Assembly: GCA_015709695.1 (NCBI GenBank)
Contig: CP054183.1
Location: 372,001 to 436,000, forward strand
Reading direction: 5' to 3'
DNA length: 64,000 nt
DNA from: Gammaproteobacteria bacterium
GTDB lineage: Bacteria > Pseudomonadota > Gammaproteobacteria > Steroidobacterales > GCA-2729495
A program made the translations under genes and the position numbers. Below, piece after piece: positions 46,226-55,860 of the stretch (position 1 is its first letter; each line of letters begins with the position of its first letter). A model generated the notes under the pieces. The model was not told where the DNA came from, did not search any database, and saw only the letters and a list, made by a program, of their open reading frames with translations.

Positions 46226-47115
46226 GCCACCGCGCCCCGGGCGCCGTCCGGCTGCCGCAGCAGCCGCTCCACGAAGAACTCGATGTTTCCCCGTGCCGCG
46301 CGGGGTGCATCCCATTTATCGGCACGATGGGCCAGTTGCTTGAGGGCGGAGGCGGCCAGGCTGGTGGGGAACGCCGTCACAAAAGGCGTCTGCAGCTGGA
46401 CCGCGCGCCACACCCGGTCGTCGTAGGGCACGCTGCCGGCATGGTCCAGCGACACCTGGAGGAAGCGCTCGGTGACGCGCAGCAGCTTCTCGAACAGCTG
46501 GCGGCCGTGGCCGCCCTCGCGGGTCATGTTGGTGACCACGCGGAAGCGGCTGACGCCGCGCTCGCGGGACAGCACCTTGATCACGGCATAGGCATCGGTG
46601 ATCGAGGTCGGCTCGTCGCAGACCACCACCACGACCTCGTGGGCGGCCTCGGCGAAGCGCAGCACCGGGTCGGAGATGCCGGCCGGGGTGTCCACCATGA
46701 GCACGTCGAGGTCGCAGCTGAGTTCGCTGAAGGCGTTGACGATGCCGGCGTTCTGCATGGCGCTGAGGTTGGCCATCTCCGACAGGCCCGAGGCGCCGGG
46801 CACCACCATGACGCCGGCCGGGCCGCTGACCACGACCTCCGGCAGGCTGCGCTCGCCGCGCACCACGTCGGCCATGGTGTACTGCGGCTGCAGGCCGAAC
46901 AGCACGTCGACATTGGCCAGGCCGAGGTCGCCGTCGAAGAGCATCACGCGCCGGCCGAGCATCGACAGGGCCACCGCGAGGTTGGCGCAGATGTTGGTCT
47001 TGCCCACGCCGCCCTTGCCGCCGGTGACGGTGATGACCTTCACTGGCCGGGTGTGGAGCTGGCGGCGCAGGCCTTCGGCCTGGTCGGCATGGGTCGCGGG
47101 TTCAGGCACAGGCAT
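46222..47115 (-). CDS. fleN: Flagellar number regulator FleN/FlhG (MinD-like ATPase)
   Basis: 297 residues. Deviant Walker A TGGKGGVGKTN, switch I GDLGLANVD and Walker B MVDTPAGIS. It restrains flagellar number, partly by antagonising FleQ, and works with FlhF at the pole. Overlaps the end of flhF by 14 bases. The GLRRQ-like N-terminus (DQAEGLRRQL) resembles the segment that stimulates FlhF GTPase. Confidence 0.94.
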   Translation of the reverse strand: MPVPEPATHADQAEGLRRQLHTRPVKVITVTGGKGGVGKTNICANLAVALSMLGRRVMLFDGDLGLANVDVLFGLQPQYTMADVVRGERSLPEVVVSGPAGVMVVPGASGLSEMANLSAMQNAGIVNAFSELSCDLDVLMVDTPAGISDPVLRFAEAAHEVVVVVCDEPTSITDAYAVIKVLSRERGVSRFRVVTNMTREGGHGRQLFEKLLRVTERFLQVSLDHAGSVPYDDRVWRAVQLQTPFVTAFPTSLAASALKQLAHRADKWDAPRAARGNIEFFVERLLRQPDGARGAVA

Positions 47116-48310
47116 CGAAATCCACCTCGGCGAAGTGCTCCGCCATGAAGTCTTCGTTGATCTCGGCGTCGCCGCTCATCAGTTCCAGGGCCGATTTCAC
47201 CAGCCAGGTGCGCCGCGACCCGGCGCAGTGCAGGTCCTCGGGGACCCGCTGGCCGTTGGCGACATAAGCCAGCGGCAGCCGGCCGCGCACCAGCGCCGAC
47301 AGGGCACCACCCAGGGAAGTCGCCTCATCCGTCTTGGTAAGGATGCACGCCGACGGGCGGGCTACCATGAACGCCTCCACAATTTCCCGCAGGCCGGCGC
47401 TCTGGGTATTGGCCGGAAGCGCGAGGAGTACCTTGACGCGGCTGTCGGCGGCGGCAAGCCAGGACAGCTGCCGTGCCAGGCGCACGTCGCGCTGCCCCAT
47501 GCCGGCGGTGTCGATCAGCACCAGGCGGCGGCTGGAGAGCAGGCCCAGGACCTCGGCCAGGCGGTTGCCGTCACCGGCCTGGTAGACCGGGGCGCCGAGG
47601 ATCTCGCCGAAGGTCTCGAGCTGCTCGCGTGCGCCGATGCGGAAGGTATCGGTGGTGACCAGCGCCACGTCCTCGGGCCGGCCCTGCAGCGCGTAGCGCG
47701 CGGCCAGCTTGGCGATCGTGGTGGTCTTGCCGACGCCGGTGGGCCCGACGACGGCGAACACGCCGCCGCCGGCGATGAGGTCCTCGTCGCAGACCGGAAT
47801 GCTGGCCTCGAGCAGCCGCAGCGGCGCGCTCCAGGCCGTGCGCGCCGTCAGCCCCTCGCCCAGCCTGGCAACGATGTCGCGGACCACGTCCTGCGTGAGG
47901 CCGAGGCGCGCCAGGTTGCGCATGGTGGTGGTGGCGGCGGCATTGCGGCGCACGCCGTCGTTCCAGGCCAGGCGCGAGAGCTGGGTCTCCAGCAGGTCGC
48001 GCAGCGTGTGCACTTCCTCGCGCAGGTTGCGGAACTCGCGGTCATCGGCCGGCCGGGTGCCGCGCGGGATCGCGGGCACGCTGGCCGCTGCCGCTCCGTC
48101 ATCGGCAGCTGCCGCGGCCACGGCTGCCTGGCTGGCTGCAGCGCCGGCGGTTGCCAGCGTGGCCGGTGGCTCGTAGTCGACCGCGGCCGACAGTTCGATG
48201 CCATCCTCGACCCGCTGGGTCTCGAGGATGACGGCGTCCGGACCGAGGGTTTCGCGGACCAGTCGCATGGCCTCGCGGATGTCCCTGGCGACGAAACGTC
48301 TGATCTTCAT
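47102..48310 (-). CDS. flhF: Flagellar placement GTPase FlhF (SRP family)
   Basis: 402 residues. N-terminal B region rich in Ala (about 45-85), then the N and G domains of SRP GTPases: P loop VVGPTGVGKTTTIAKLAA (about 197-214), DTFRIGAREQL, LIDTAGMGQRD and TKTDEATSLGGAL. It marks the pole for the new flagellum. Ribosome site GGGAGGCAGG. It starts 61 bases after flhA. Confidence 0.94.
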   Translation of the reverse strand: MKIRRFVARDIREAMRLVRETLGPDAVILETQRVEDGIELSAAVDYEPPATLATAGAAASQAAVAAAAADDGAAAASVPAIPRGTRPADDREFRNLREEVHTLRDLLETQLSRLAWNDGVRRNAAATTTMRNLARLGLTQDVVRDIVARLGEGLTARTAWSAPLRLLEASIPVCDEDLIAGGGVFAVVGPTGVGKTTTIAKLAARYALQGRPEDVALVTTDTFRIGAREQLETFGEILGAPVYQAGDGNRLAEVLGLLSSRRLVLIDTAGMGQRDVRLARQLSWLAAADSRVKVLLALPANTQSAGLREIVEAFMVARPSACILTKTDEATSLGGALSALVRGRLPLAYVANGQRVPEDLHCAGSRRTWLVKSALELMSGDAEINEDFMAEHFAEVDFDACA

Positions 48311-48371
48311 CCTGCCTCCCTGTCCTGAGCCCGGGCTGCCCGCTCAGGCGCGGACCCGTGCCAAAATCCCG

Positions 48372-50453
48372 TCAACTTCCCACCGCCGCCACGAGCTTGA
48401 CGCGGCGGCTTTCCGGCACCTCGCTGTAGGCCAGTACCTTCAGGCTCGGCACCGCGAAGCGCAGGAACCGCGAGAGCCAGGGCCGCAGCGCCGGTGACAC
48501 CAGCAATACCGCCGGCTGTCCGGCGATTTCCTGGCGCTGGGTGGTCTCCGACAGCTGCGCCTGCACCCGCTCGGCCAGCGAAGGCTCGATGCCGCCTTCG
48601 CCGCCGCCCTTGAGGGCATCCTGCAAGATCTGTTCCAGCCGCGGCTCCAGCGTGATCACCGGCAGTTCCTCGGACTGGGAACCGAGCTTCTGCACGATGG
48701 AGCGCCCCAGTGCCGCGCGGACGTGGCCGGTCAGGACCTCGGGGTCCTGGGTGCCGCGGCCATGCTCGGCCAGGGTCTGGCAGATGGTGCGCATGTTGGT
48801 GATGGCGACCTGGTCGCGCAGCAGTTCCTGGAGGACGCGCACGATCACCGACAGCGACAGGGTCTTCGGCGTCAGTTCCTCGACCAGCCGCGGCGCGGAC
48901 TTGGCCAGGCGGTCGAGCAGCTGCTGTGCCTCCTGGTGCCCGAGCAGCTCATGGGCGTTCTCCTGCAGCACCTTGGAGAGGTGCGTGGCGATGACGGTCG
49001 GCACGTCCACCACGGTATAGCCGCGTGCCTGCGCTTCCTCGCGCTGCACCGGCTCGATCCACACCGCTTCCAGGTTGAATGCCGGGTCGCGCGCGGGAAT
49101 GCCCTGGATAGGCTGGTCGATGTGGCCCGGGTTGATGGCCAGTTCGCGATCGGCGTGCACCTCGCCCTGCGCGACGGTGGAGCCCAGCAGGCTGATGCGG
49201 TAGCCCTGCGGCGGCAGGTCGAGGTCGTCGCGGATGCGCACCGGGGTGATGAGGAAGCCGAGTTCCTCGGACAGGCGCTTGCGCACGCCCTTGATCCGCC
49301 GCATCAGCTCGCCGTCCTGGTTGCGGTCCACCAGCGGGATGAGCCGGTAGCCGACGTCCAGGGCGATGGGATCGGCCTGGCCGACATCGTCCCAGGACAG
49401 GTCGCGGTTGGGCTCGGGCGGCGGCATCTCCGGTTCCGTTGCACGGTTGTCGAGAGCCTGGCGGATGGCCGCCGACTTGCGCTCCAGCAGCCAGGCGCTG
49501 CCGGCGCAGGCGCCCGCGGCCAGCAGGAAGGCGACGTTGGGCATGCCGGGCACCAGCCCCAGCAGGCCGAGCAGCACCGCCACCACCCGCAGGATGCGCG
49601 GATCGCCCGCCAGCTGGTTGAACAGCTGCTGGCTCATGTTCTCGGCGCGCGACATGCGCGTGACGATGATGGCCACCGCCGTCGACAGCAGCAGCGAGGG
49701 GATCTGCGCCACCAGGCCGTCGCCGATGGTGAGCAGCGTGTAGGTCTGCGCCGCGGCGGCGAAGCCGAGGTCGTGCTGCAGCGTGCCGATGAGGATGCCG
49801 CCGATGACGTTGATGAAGACGATGAGCAGGCCGGCGATGGCATCGCCGCGGACGAACTTGCTGGAGCCGTCCATGGCGCCATAGAAGTCCGCCTCGGTGC
49901 GCACCTCGGCACGGCGCTGCGCGGCTTCCTCCTGGGTGATGATGCCGGCGTTGAGGTCGGCGTCGATCGCCATCTGCTTGCCGGGCAGCGCATCCAGGGT
50001 AAAGCGCGCGCTGACCTCGGAGACGCGCCCGGCACCCTTGGTCACCACCACGAAGTTGATGATGATGAGGATGGCGAACACCACCACGCCGACGGCGTAG
50101 TTGCCGCCCACCACGAACTCGCCGAAGGCCTCGATGACCTTGCCGGCGGAATCGGTGCCGGTGTGGCCGTGCAACAGCACCACGCGGGTGGAGGCGACGT
50201 TGAGCGCCAGCCGCAGCAGGGTCGCCAGCAGCAGCACCGTGGGGAACACCGCGAAATCCAGCGGCCGCATCACGTAGACCACCGCCAGCACCACCATCAG
50301 CGACAGCACGATGTTGAAGGTGAACAGCGCATCGAGCACCAGCGGCGGCAGTGGCAGTACCACCATGGAGAGCATGGCAAGGATGACGATGGGCAGGCCG
50401 ACGCCACCGAGGTTGCGCAGGAAGCGTGCAGGGCCGTTGCGGGCTGTGGTCAT
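48372..50453 (-). CDS. flhA: Flagellar type III export gate protein FlhA
   Basis: 693 residues, usual length. About eight N-terminal membrane helices, the FHIPEP-type cytoplasmic loop (ARFTLDALPGKQMAIDADLNAG region, seen as LDALPGKQMAIDADLN) and a large C-terminal cytoplasmic domain (from about 360) that docks chaperone-substrate pairs. Forms the nonameric export ring. Begins 30 bases after flhB. Confidence 0.95.
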   Translation of the reverse strand: MTTARNGPARFLRNLGGVGLPIVILAMLSMVVLPLPPLVLDALFTFNIVLSLMVVLAVVYVMRPLDFAVFPTVLLLATLLRLALNVASTRVVLLHGHTGTDSAGKVIEAFGEFVVGGNYAVGVVVFAILIIINFVVVTKGAGRVSEVSARFTLDALPGKQMAIDADLNAGIITQEEAAQRRAEVRTEADFYGAMDGSSKFVRGDAIAGLLIVFINVIGGILIGTLQHDLGFAAAAQTYTLLTIGDGLVAQIPSLLLSTAVAIIVTRMSRAENMSQQLFNQLAGDPRILRVVAVLLGLLGLVPGMPNVAFLLAAGACAGSAWLLERKSAAIRQALDNRATEPEMPPPEPNRDLSWDDVGQADPIALDVGYRLIPLVDRNQDGELMRRIKGVRKRLSEELGFLITPVRIRDDLDLPPQGYRISLLGSTVAQGEVHADRELAINPGHIDQPIQGIPARDPAFNLEAVWIEPVQREEAQARGYTVVDVPTVIATHLSKVLQENAHELLGHQEAQQLLDRLAKSAPRLVEELTPKTLSLSVIVRVLQELLRDQVAITNMRTICQTLAEHGRGTQDPEVLTGHVRAALGRSIVQKLGSQSEELPVITLEPRLEQILQDALKGGGEGGIEPSLAERVQAQLSETTQRQEIAGQPAVLLVSPALRPWLSRFLRFAVPSLKVLAYSEVPESRRVKLVAAVGS

Positions 50454-50483
50454 GTCGTCTGCTCCATTGAAGTCTCAGTCGCC

Positions 50484-51638
50484 TCAGGCATGCGTGTCGC
50501 GCCGGCCGCGCCGCGGCGTGGCGAGGCTGGCGTCCACCTGCACATCCGGGCGCTCGGGCAGGGTGCTGCCGGTCTGCACGGCGGCCTTGAGGCGGTACAC
50601 GTAGGTCAGCACCTGGGCGACCGCCACGTAGAGCGGGCCCGGGATCTCCTGGTTCAGGTTGGTGGTCCAGTACAGCGCGCGCGCCAGCAGCGGGGCTTCG
50701 AACAGCGCCACGCGGTGCTGGCCGGCCAGCTCGCGGATGCGGGCCGCGACATGGTCCACGCCCCTGGCGACCACCACCGGGGCACGCATGCGCCTGTCGT
50801 CGTAGCGCAGGGCGACGGCGAAGTGGGTCGGGTTGGTGACCACGACATCGGCGGTGGGCACCGCCTTCATCATGCGGCGGCTGGCCAGCTGCTGCTGCAG
50901 CGCGCGGATGCGGCTGCGCACCTCGGGGCGGCCCTCCGTCTCCTTGAGTTCCTCGCGGATCTCCTGCCGCGTCATGCGCAGCTCGCGGTGGTGCGACCAG
51001 AGCTGGAAGGGCGCATCCGCCATGGCCACCACCAGCATGCCGAAGCTGCAGGCGATCAGCGTCACGGCGACCAGGTGGCCGGCGTCGTCCATGGCAGCGC
51101 CGAGGGGCTCGATGCCCAGCGCCAGCACCGGGCCGCGCGCCCAGGCCAGGCAGCCGAGTGCGAAGCCGCCGATGACCAGTGCCTTGGCCAGGGCCTTGGC
51201 GACTTCCACCAGGCCGCGCAGGCTGAGGATGCGCTTGATGCCCTGCACGGGATCCAGGCGGCTCCAGCGGGGCACGAACTGCTCGGTGCTGAACACCCAG
51301 CCACCGACCGCCAGCGCGCCGCCCACGGCCGCCAGCGCCAGGGCGACGAGCAGCGGCGCGAAGGCGAGCAGCATGTCGAGGCTGGCCGTGGCGAGTGCCG
51401 AGGTCATGGTGCCGGGCTGGTCGAGCATCCGCGGATCCGGGCTCAGGCCGCGGCGCATGAGCTCTTCCAGCGCGGCGCCGAAGTGGCCGCGCGACACGGC
51501 GATGACGCCCGCGCCGGCGAGCAGCACCGCGGCGATGTTCAGCTCGCGCGAGCGTGCCACCTGGCCACGCCGGCGCGCCTCTTCCTGGCGCTTCGGCGTG
51601 GCCTGTTCGGTGCGTTCCTGGAAATCCATCTCCGCCAT
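50484..51638 (-). CDS. flhB: Flagellar export switch protein FlhB
   Basis: 384 residues. N-terminus ERTEQATPKRQEEAR, four membrane helices, then the cytoplasmic domain with the autocleavage site Asn269-Pro270 in VTNPTHFAVALRYD. It switches export from hook to filament substrates together with FliK. The start is 2 bases after the fliR stop. The last 20 residues are Arg-rich. Confidence 0.95.
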   Translation of the reverse strand: MAEMDFQERTEQATPKRQEEARRRGQVARSRELNIAAVLLAGAGVIAVSRGHFGAALEELMRRGLSPDPRMLDQPGTMTSALATASLDMLLAFAPLLVALALAAVGGALAVGGWVFSTEQFVPRWSRLDPVQGIKRILSLRGLVEVAKALAKALVIGGFALGCLAWARGPVLALGIEPLGAAMDDAGHLVAVTLIACSFGMLVVAMADAPFQLWSHHRELRMTRQEIREELKETEGRPEVRSRIRALQQQLASRRMMKAVPTADVVVTNPTHFAVALRYDDRRMRAPVVVARGVDHVAARIRELAGQHRVALFEAPLLARALYWTTNLNQEIPGPLYVAVAQVLTYVYRLKAAVQTGSTLPERPDVQVDASLATPRRGRRDTHA

Positions 51639-51640
51639 GG

Positions 51641-52411
51641 TCAGCCCCCGCCGAGCATGCGGTTGATGGCATTGAAGGTTTCCGTCAGCTGCGCCTGCCA
51701 GATCGGGCCATGGGAGCCGATGTCCATGAGGATCACCAGGAAGCCCATGAGCAGGGTGATCGGGAAGCCGACGGCGAACAGGTTGAGCGTCGGCGCGGCG
51801 CGGCTGATCACGCCGAAGGCGACGTTGACCATCAGCATCGCCACCACCGAGGGCAGGGCCAGCTTCACCGCGCCGAGGAACATCAGGCCGGCGAAGTCAG
51901 CGACCAGGCGCATGGCGTCGGGGCCGATGCCGCCGCCGCCGATCGGCAGCAGCGCGAAGCTCGCTGCCAGCACCTGGATCAGCTGCAGGTGGGCGTTCAC
52001 CGAGAGCATCAGCAGCGTGGCGATGATCAGGTAGAAGCGGCCGAGCAGGGGAATGCCGCCGGCCTGCGGGTCCACCACCATGGCGAAGGACAGGCCGGTG
52101 CCGCTGGAGACGATCTGGCCGCCGATCACCGCCGCCTCGATGGCGATCTTCAGCAGGAAGCCGATGGCAACGCCGATGATCAGCTCCTGGGCGACCGCCA
52201 GCAGGCCGGCCACGCTGAGCGGCGGGTAGGATGGCAGCGGCCCCACCGCCGGCAGCATGGCGAAGGACAGCACCAGGGTGATCAGCAGCCGCACCCGCGT
52301 CGGCACGAACATGGCGCCGAATACCGGTGCCACCATCACCATGCCGCCGACCCGCAGCGTGGCCCACAGGATGTGGAACAGCGTGTCGACGAGGGTGGCG
52401 AGGGTCAGCAT
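51641..52411 (-). CDS. fliR: Flagellar export gate protein FliR
   Basis: 256 residues, hydrophobic throughout with the FliR family blocks RVGGMVMVAPVFGAMFVP, ELIIGVAIGFLLKI and MVVDPQAGGIPLLGRF. It forms the export gate with FliP and FliQ in the inner membrane. It lies 19 bases after fliQ. Confidence 0.94.
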   Translation of the reverse strand: MLTLATLVDTLFHILWATLRVGGMVMVAPVFGAMFVPTRVRLLITLVLSFAMLPAVGPLPSYPPLSVAGLLAVAQELIIGVAIGFLLKIAIEAAVIGGQIVSSGTGLSFAMVVDPQAGGIPLLGRFYLIIATLLMLSVNAHLQLIQVLAASFALLPIGGGGIGPDAMRLVADFAGLMFLGAVKLALPSVVAMLMVNVAFGVISRAAPTLNLFAVGFPITLLMGFLVILMDIGSHGPIWQAQLTETFNAINRMLGGG

Positions 52412-52430
52412 GGCGGCACGGCGCCCGGGC

Positions 52431-52700
52431 TCAGCCGAGCATGGACGGGATGTTGTGGAACAGGTTGCGGGTGTAGCCGGTGAGCATCTCCAGCATCCAC
52501 GGGCCGGTCACCAGCAGCGTCACCACCAGCGCCAGCAGCTTGGGGATGAACGACAGCGTCATCTCGTTGATCTGCGTGGCGGCCTGCAGCACGCCCACCA
52601 GCACGCCGGTGACCAGGGCGGCCAGCAGCAGCGGCGCGGAGACCAGCATGGTCACGGTGAGCGATTCGCGGGCGACGGTCAGGACCATCTCGGGAGTCAT
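52431..52700 (-). CDS. fliQ: Flagellar export gate protein FliQ
   Basis: 89 residues with two membrane helices: VLTVARESLTVTMLVSAPLL and VTLLVTGPWMLEML, joined by the conserved QAATQINEMTLSFIPK loop. Normal length; 10 bases after fliP. Confidence 0.95.
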   Translation of the reverse strand: MTPEMVLTVARESLTVTMLVSAPLLLAALVTGVLVGVLQAATQINEMTLSFIPKLLALVVTLLVTGPWMLEMLTGYTRNLFHNIPSMLG

Positions 52701-52710
52701 GGTGCAGTCC

Positions 52711-53451
52711 TCAGTTGGTGGCGAAGCTCGCCGCCAGCGTGCCCATGATCAGGCTCCAGCCGTCCACCAGGACGAACAGCATGATCTTGAACGGCAGCGA
52801 GATGAGCATGGGGGAGAGCATCATCATGCCCATGGACATGAGGACGCTGGAGACCACCAGGTCGATGATCAGGAACGGTATGAAGGTGAGGAAGCCGATC
52901 TGGAAGGCGGTCTTGAGTTCCGAGGTCATGAAGCTCGGCAGCAGCACCGACATCGGCACGGCTTCCGGCGTCGCGTACTCCTCGTGGCCGGCCAGGTTGG
53001 CGAACAGCTCCAGGTCCGGTTCGCGCGTCTGGCCGAGCATGAAGCTGCGCAGCGGCTTCTCCGCAGCCGCAGCGGCGGCATCCAGCTCGATGGTGCCCGC
53101 CATGTACGGCTTGACGCCGTTGTCGTAGACCTCGTTGAGCACCGGGCCCATGACGAAGAAGGAGAGGAACAGGGCCAGCCCCACCAGCACCTGGTTGGGT
53201 GGCGTCTGCGGCATGCCGATCGCCTGGCGCAGGATCGCCAGCACGATGACGATGCGCGTGAAGGAGGTGGCCGCCAGCGCCAGCGAGGGCAGCAGCGTCA
53301 GGGCCGTCATCAGCAGCAGGATCTGCAGGCTCACCGACCAGGTCTTGCCATCGGCGCTGGCGGTGACCAGCTCCAGCGCGCGACCCGCGGGTTCGGCGGC
53401 CCAGGCCAGGGCCGGCAGGAACAGCAGCAGCAGGACCAGGGCGCGCTTCAC
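52711..53451 (-). CDS. fliP: Flagellar export gate protein FliP
   Basis: 246 residues starting at a GTG that overlaps the fliO stop (GTGA). A signal peptide (VKRALVLLLLFLPALAWA) is followed by the FliP family blocks LPSLALAATSFTRIVIVLAI, RQAIGMPQTPPNQVLVGLAL, PFLIIDLVVSSVLMSMGMMM and PFKIMLFVLVDGW. Core of the export gate. The longer open frame upstream is antisense-free but overlaps fliO in another frame and was rejected. Confidence 0.94.
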   Translation of the reverse strand: MKRALVLLLLFLPALAWAAEPAGRALELVTASADGKTWSVSLQILLLMTALTLLPSLALAATSFTRIVIVLAILRQAIGMPQTPPNQVLVGLALFLSFFVMGPVLNEVYDNGVKPYMAGTIELDAAAAAAEKPLRSFMLGQTREPDLELFANLAGHEEYATPEAVPMSVLLPSFMTSELKTAFQIGFLTFIPFLIIDLVVSSVLMSMGMMMLSPMLISLPFKIMLFVLVDGWSLIMGTLAASFATN

Positions 53452-53870
53452 TTCTGCGGCTCCATGTGGCTGGAGAACGGCGCGATCGCCGGCTGCCCGC
53501 GCATCACGTGCAGGGTGCGCATGCCGGCCGGGCTGACGCCCACCAGGACCTGCTCCTGCCCGACCTGCAGCAGCACCACTTTCTCGCGTGCGCCGAGGGA
53601 GACGCCGCTGACGATCTCGATGAGGCCGGTCTTCAGGTGCCCGCCGGAGCGCAGCCGCTGCGCCAGCCAGGCGAGCCCGCCCACCAGCGCCAGCACCAGG
53701 CCGAGGCTCAGTACCATGCGCAGCGCCGGTCCGGCGACGCTGCCCGAGGGCAGGGCGCCCGGCACCGGCTGCGCCGGCGTCTGCGCCACCGCGGCCAGCA
53801 CGGCGCCGGTGGCGAGCAGGCCGGCCACGGCAAGCGTGGCGGCCAGCAGGAAACGGGGCTTGCGGTGCAT
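53448..53870 (-). CDS. fliO: Flagellar biogenesis protein FliO
   Basis: 140 residues. N-terminal signal-like segment (about 5-28), a membrane helix (about 50-70, VLSLGLVLALVGGLAWLAQR) and a small cytoplasmic domain with GLIEIVSGVSLGAREKVVLL and VLVGVSPAGMRTLHV. It is a scaffold for FliP ring assembly. Located between fliN and fliP as usual. Confidence 0.93.
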   Translation of the reverse strand: MHRKPRFLLAATLAVAGLLATGAVLAAVAQTPAQPVPGALPSGSVAGPALRMVLSLGLVLALVGGLAWLAQRLRSGGHLKTGLIEIVSGVSLGAREKVVLLQVGQEQVLVGVSPAGMRTLHVMRGQPAIAPFSSHMEPQK

Positions 53871-53881
53871 GAACCGGGGCC

Positions 53882-54256
53882 TCAGGGCTGCGGCTGGCGC
53901 GCCGGCGGGCTGACCACGTCGGTGAGCCGGATGCCGAACTTGTCGTTGACGACAACGATCTCGCCATGCGCCACCAGGGCGCCGTTGACCAGCACGTCGA
54001 GTGGTTCGCCAGCGCCGCGGTCGAGCTCCACCACCGAGCCCTGCGACAGGCGCAGCAGGTTGCCGACGCTCATCTGCGCGCGGCCCACTTCCAGCGACAG
54101 GGTCACCGGCACGTCGAGGATGACGTCGATGCTCGGGTGCGCATCGCCGCTGCCGCCGCCGCTCTCGTTGACCTGCTGGAAGGAGGCGGCGCGGAAGCCC
54201 GCGTCGGGCTTGCCGGCACGGCCGGCGGGGCTGTCAGTTGTCTTTTGCTCGTCCAT
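53882..54256 (-). CDS. fliN: Flagellar C-ring/switch protein FliN
   Basis: 124 residues. A low-complexity N-terminus of about 40 residues is followed by the SpoA fold: ILDVPVTLSLEVGRAQMSVG, LLRLSQGSVVELDR, VNGALVAHGEIVVVNDKFG, IRLTDV. It overlaps the end of fliM by 23 bases. Forms the base of the C-ring. Confidence 0.95.
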   Translation of the reverse strand: MDEQKTTDSPAGRAGKPDAGFRAASFQQVNESGGGSGDAHPSIDVILDVPVTLSLEVGRAQMSVGNLLRLSQGSVVELDRGAGEPLDVLVNGALVAHGEIVVVNDKFGIRLTDVVSPPARQPQP

Positions 54257-55244
54257 CGTTCACTCCCAGGATGCGGCGGTTCGCGGGTTTGCTGATGCGC
54301 ACGGCATTGCGGCCCTGGAACACGCCAAATGTGCCTTCCATCAGCGGCTGGTCGCCGGCAAGCAGCACGACGCTGGCCGGCAGTTCGGTATGGATCACGT
54401 CGCCCGGCCGGGCGAGCGCAATGTCGCGCAGGTTGACCTGCGTGCCGGTCAGCACCGCGCGCATGGTCACTCGCGCCTCCTGCACGTCCTCGCGCAGGCG
54501 GCTGCGCCATCTCTGCGCGGTGCCGGATGCGCCCTCGAGCTGGCCGGTGTCGCGCATGCTGCGCAGGGGCTCCACCAGGGCCGCGGGCAGAACCACCTCG
54601 AAGGCGTGCTCCTTGTCGTCGATGACGATGCCGAAGCGCGCCACGGACACCAGATCGGAACTGGAAGCGATGGCCGCGAAGATCGGATTGGTCTCCGTCT
54701 TGGTGCAGCTGAAATCCAGGTCCAGGAACGGCTTCCACGCCTGCTTCAGGTCCGCCACCAGCGCCTCGACGAACTTGCGGGTCAGGCGCTGCTCGATGGG
54801 CGTGAACTCGATCATCTCCCCGGGACGCTGGCCCCTGCCGTCGCCGCCGAAGAAGATGTCGGTGAGCACGAAGACGAAGCCGGCGTCGATGCTCAGCAGC
54901 CCCTTCAACGCGGCGGGCCTGATGTCCAGCACGTTGAGGCTGCAGGGCACCGGCAGCTGGCGGGCATAGGCGCCCCAGCGCACGGAGCGCAGCGGGTGCG
55001 CAACCACGTCGACGGGATTGCGGAAGAAGCGCCTGCCGGTGGCCTTGAGCAGGCTGACCATGCGTTCGGCGATGGATTCCAGGGCCGGGGCACGGTCCGC
55101 GAGGATGCGCTCCCAGTGATCGGCGTGCAGTCCCTGCACTTCGCCGGCGGGCACGAGGCCGTTGCCCTGGCCGGCGACGGCGGGGGGTGCCGGCTCGCGC
55201 AGGGCCTGCGACTCCTCGTCGGAAATGATGTCCTTGTGATCCAT
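54234..55244 (-). CDS. fliM: Flagellar switch protein FliM
   Basis: 336 residues. The N-terminus MDHKDIISDEESQALR is a variant of the usual CheY-binding LSQDEIDALL motif. The middle CheC-like domain is about 45-230 (GVNLRSSVRW-type block seen as HPLRSVRWGAYARQ; FGGDGRGQ) and the C-terminal SpoA domain is about 250-330. Rotor switch protein that receives CheY-P. 12 bases after fliL. Confidence 0.94.
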   Translation of the reverse strand: MDHKDIISDEESQALREPAPPAVAGQGNGLVPAGEVQGLHADHWERILADRAPALESIAERMVSLLKATGRRFFRNPVDVVAHPLRSVRWGAYARQLPVPCSLNVLDIRPAALKGLLSIDAGFVFVLTDIFFGGDGRGQRPGEMIEFTPIEQRLTRKFVEALVADLKQAWKPFLDLDFSCTKTETNPIFAAIASSSDLVSVARFGIVIDDKEHAFEVVLPAALVEPLRSMRDTGQLEGASGTAQRWRSRLREDVQEARVTMRAVLTGTQVNLRDIALARPGDVIHTELPASVVLLAGDQPLMEGTFGVFQGRNAVRISKPANRRILGVNDGRAKDN

Positions 55245-55256
55245 GGCTTCGCGCGG

Positions 55257-55823
55257 CTACTGGACCACGAAGCTGGTGAAGTAGAGGTCCTCGACGCCCG
55301 GCTTGCCGGTGTTCTCCTTGAGGATGCGCTGCACCTCGGTGAGGCATTCCTTGCGGATGGCTTCCTTGCCGTCGCGGCTGATCAGGTCGGCGAAGCCGTG
55401 GCCGGAGAAGATGTTGAGCAGGTTGTTGCGGATGACCGGCATGTGCGTCTGCACCGCCTTGATGGTCTCCTCGTCGCGGCCCATGACCTCGACGGTGACC
55501 TGCAGGAACCGCATGCTGCCCTGTTCCTGGAAGCTGACGACCAGCGGCGGGTCGAAGGCCTGGTAGATCGGCGGTGCCTTGGGCTCGGCCTTGGCCTTCG
55601 CCTTCGCGGCGCTGCTCTTGCCGTCCTTGTCCGCCGGCTCTTCGTGCGCCGTGCACCCGGGCATCAGTCCCGGGAGGAGCTTGCAACCGACGATGCCGGT
55701 GACGAACTGCGCGGCGATCACCAGGAAGAACATGCCGACGCCCAGGCCGATGGTCCGGCCGATGCCACTGCCCCGGGCGGCCTCCTGGGTGGCCTGGGCG
55801 ACTTCTGCTTCCTCGGTTGCCAT
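55257..55823 (-). CDS. fliL: Flagellar basal body protein FliL
   Basis: 188 residues. One membrane helix (about 25-48, LGVGMFFLVIAAQFVTGIVG) and a periplasmic domain with YQAFDPPLVVSF, FLQVTVEVMGRD and IRNNLLNIFSGHGF. It supports stator function at the base of the motor. First gene after the sigma-54 promoter at 55861-55876, so likely the head of the fliLMNOPQR-flhBA transcript. Confidence 0.92.
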   Translation of the reverse strand: MATEEAEVAQATQEAARGSGIGRTIGLGVGMFFLVIAAQFVTGIVGCKLLPGLMPGCTAHEEPADKDGKSSAAKAKAKAEPKAPPIYQAFDPPLVVSFQEQGSMRFLQVTVEVMGRDEETIKAVQTHMPVIRNNLLNIFSGHGFADLISRDGKEAIRKECLTEVQRILKENTGKPGVEDLYFTSFVVQ

Positions 55824-55860
55824 GTTTCGTTACCCCGCGGGGACTGTCCCGTCGGGATAA

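Noticed and set aside
48346-48363. Sigma-54-like element upstream of flhF (TTGGCACGGGTCCGCGCC on the minus strand)
   Set aside because: The -24 part is perfect, but the GC of the -12 part is one base too close and TTGC is missing. A similar off-spaced match upstream of fliK was rejected for the same reason.
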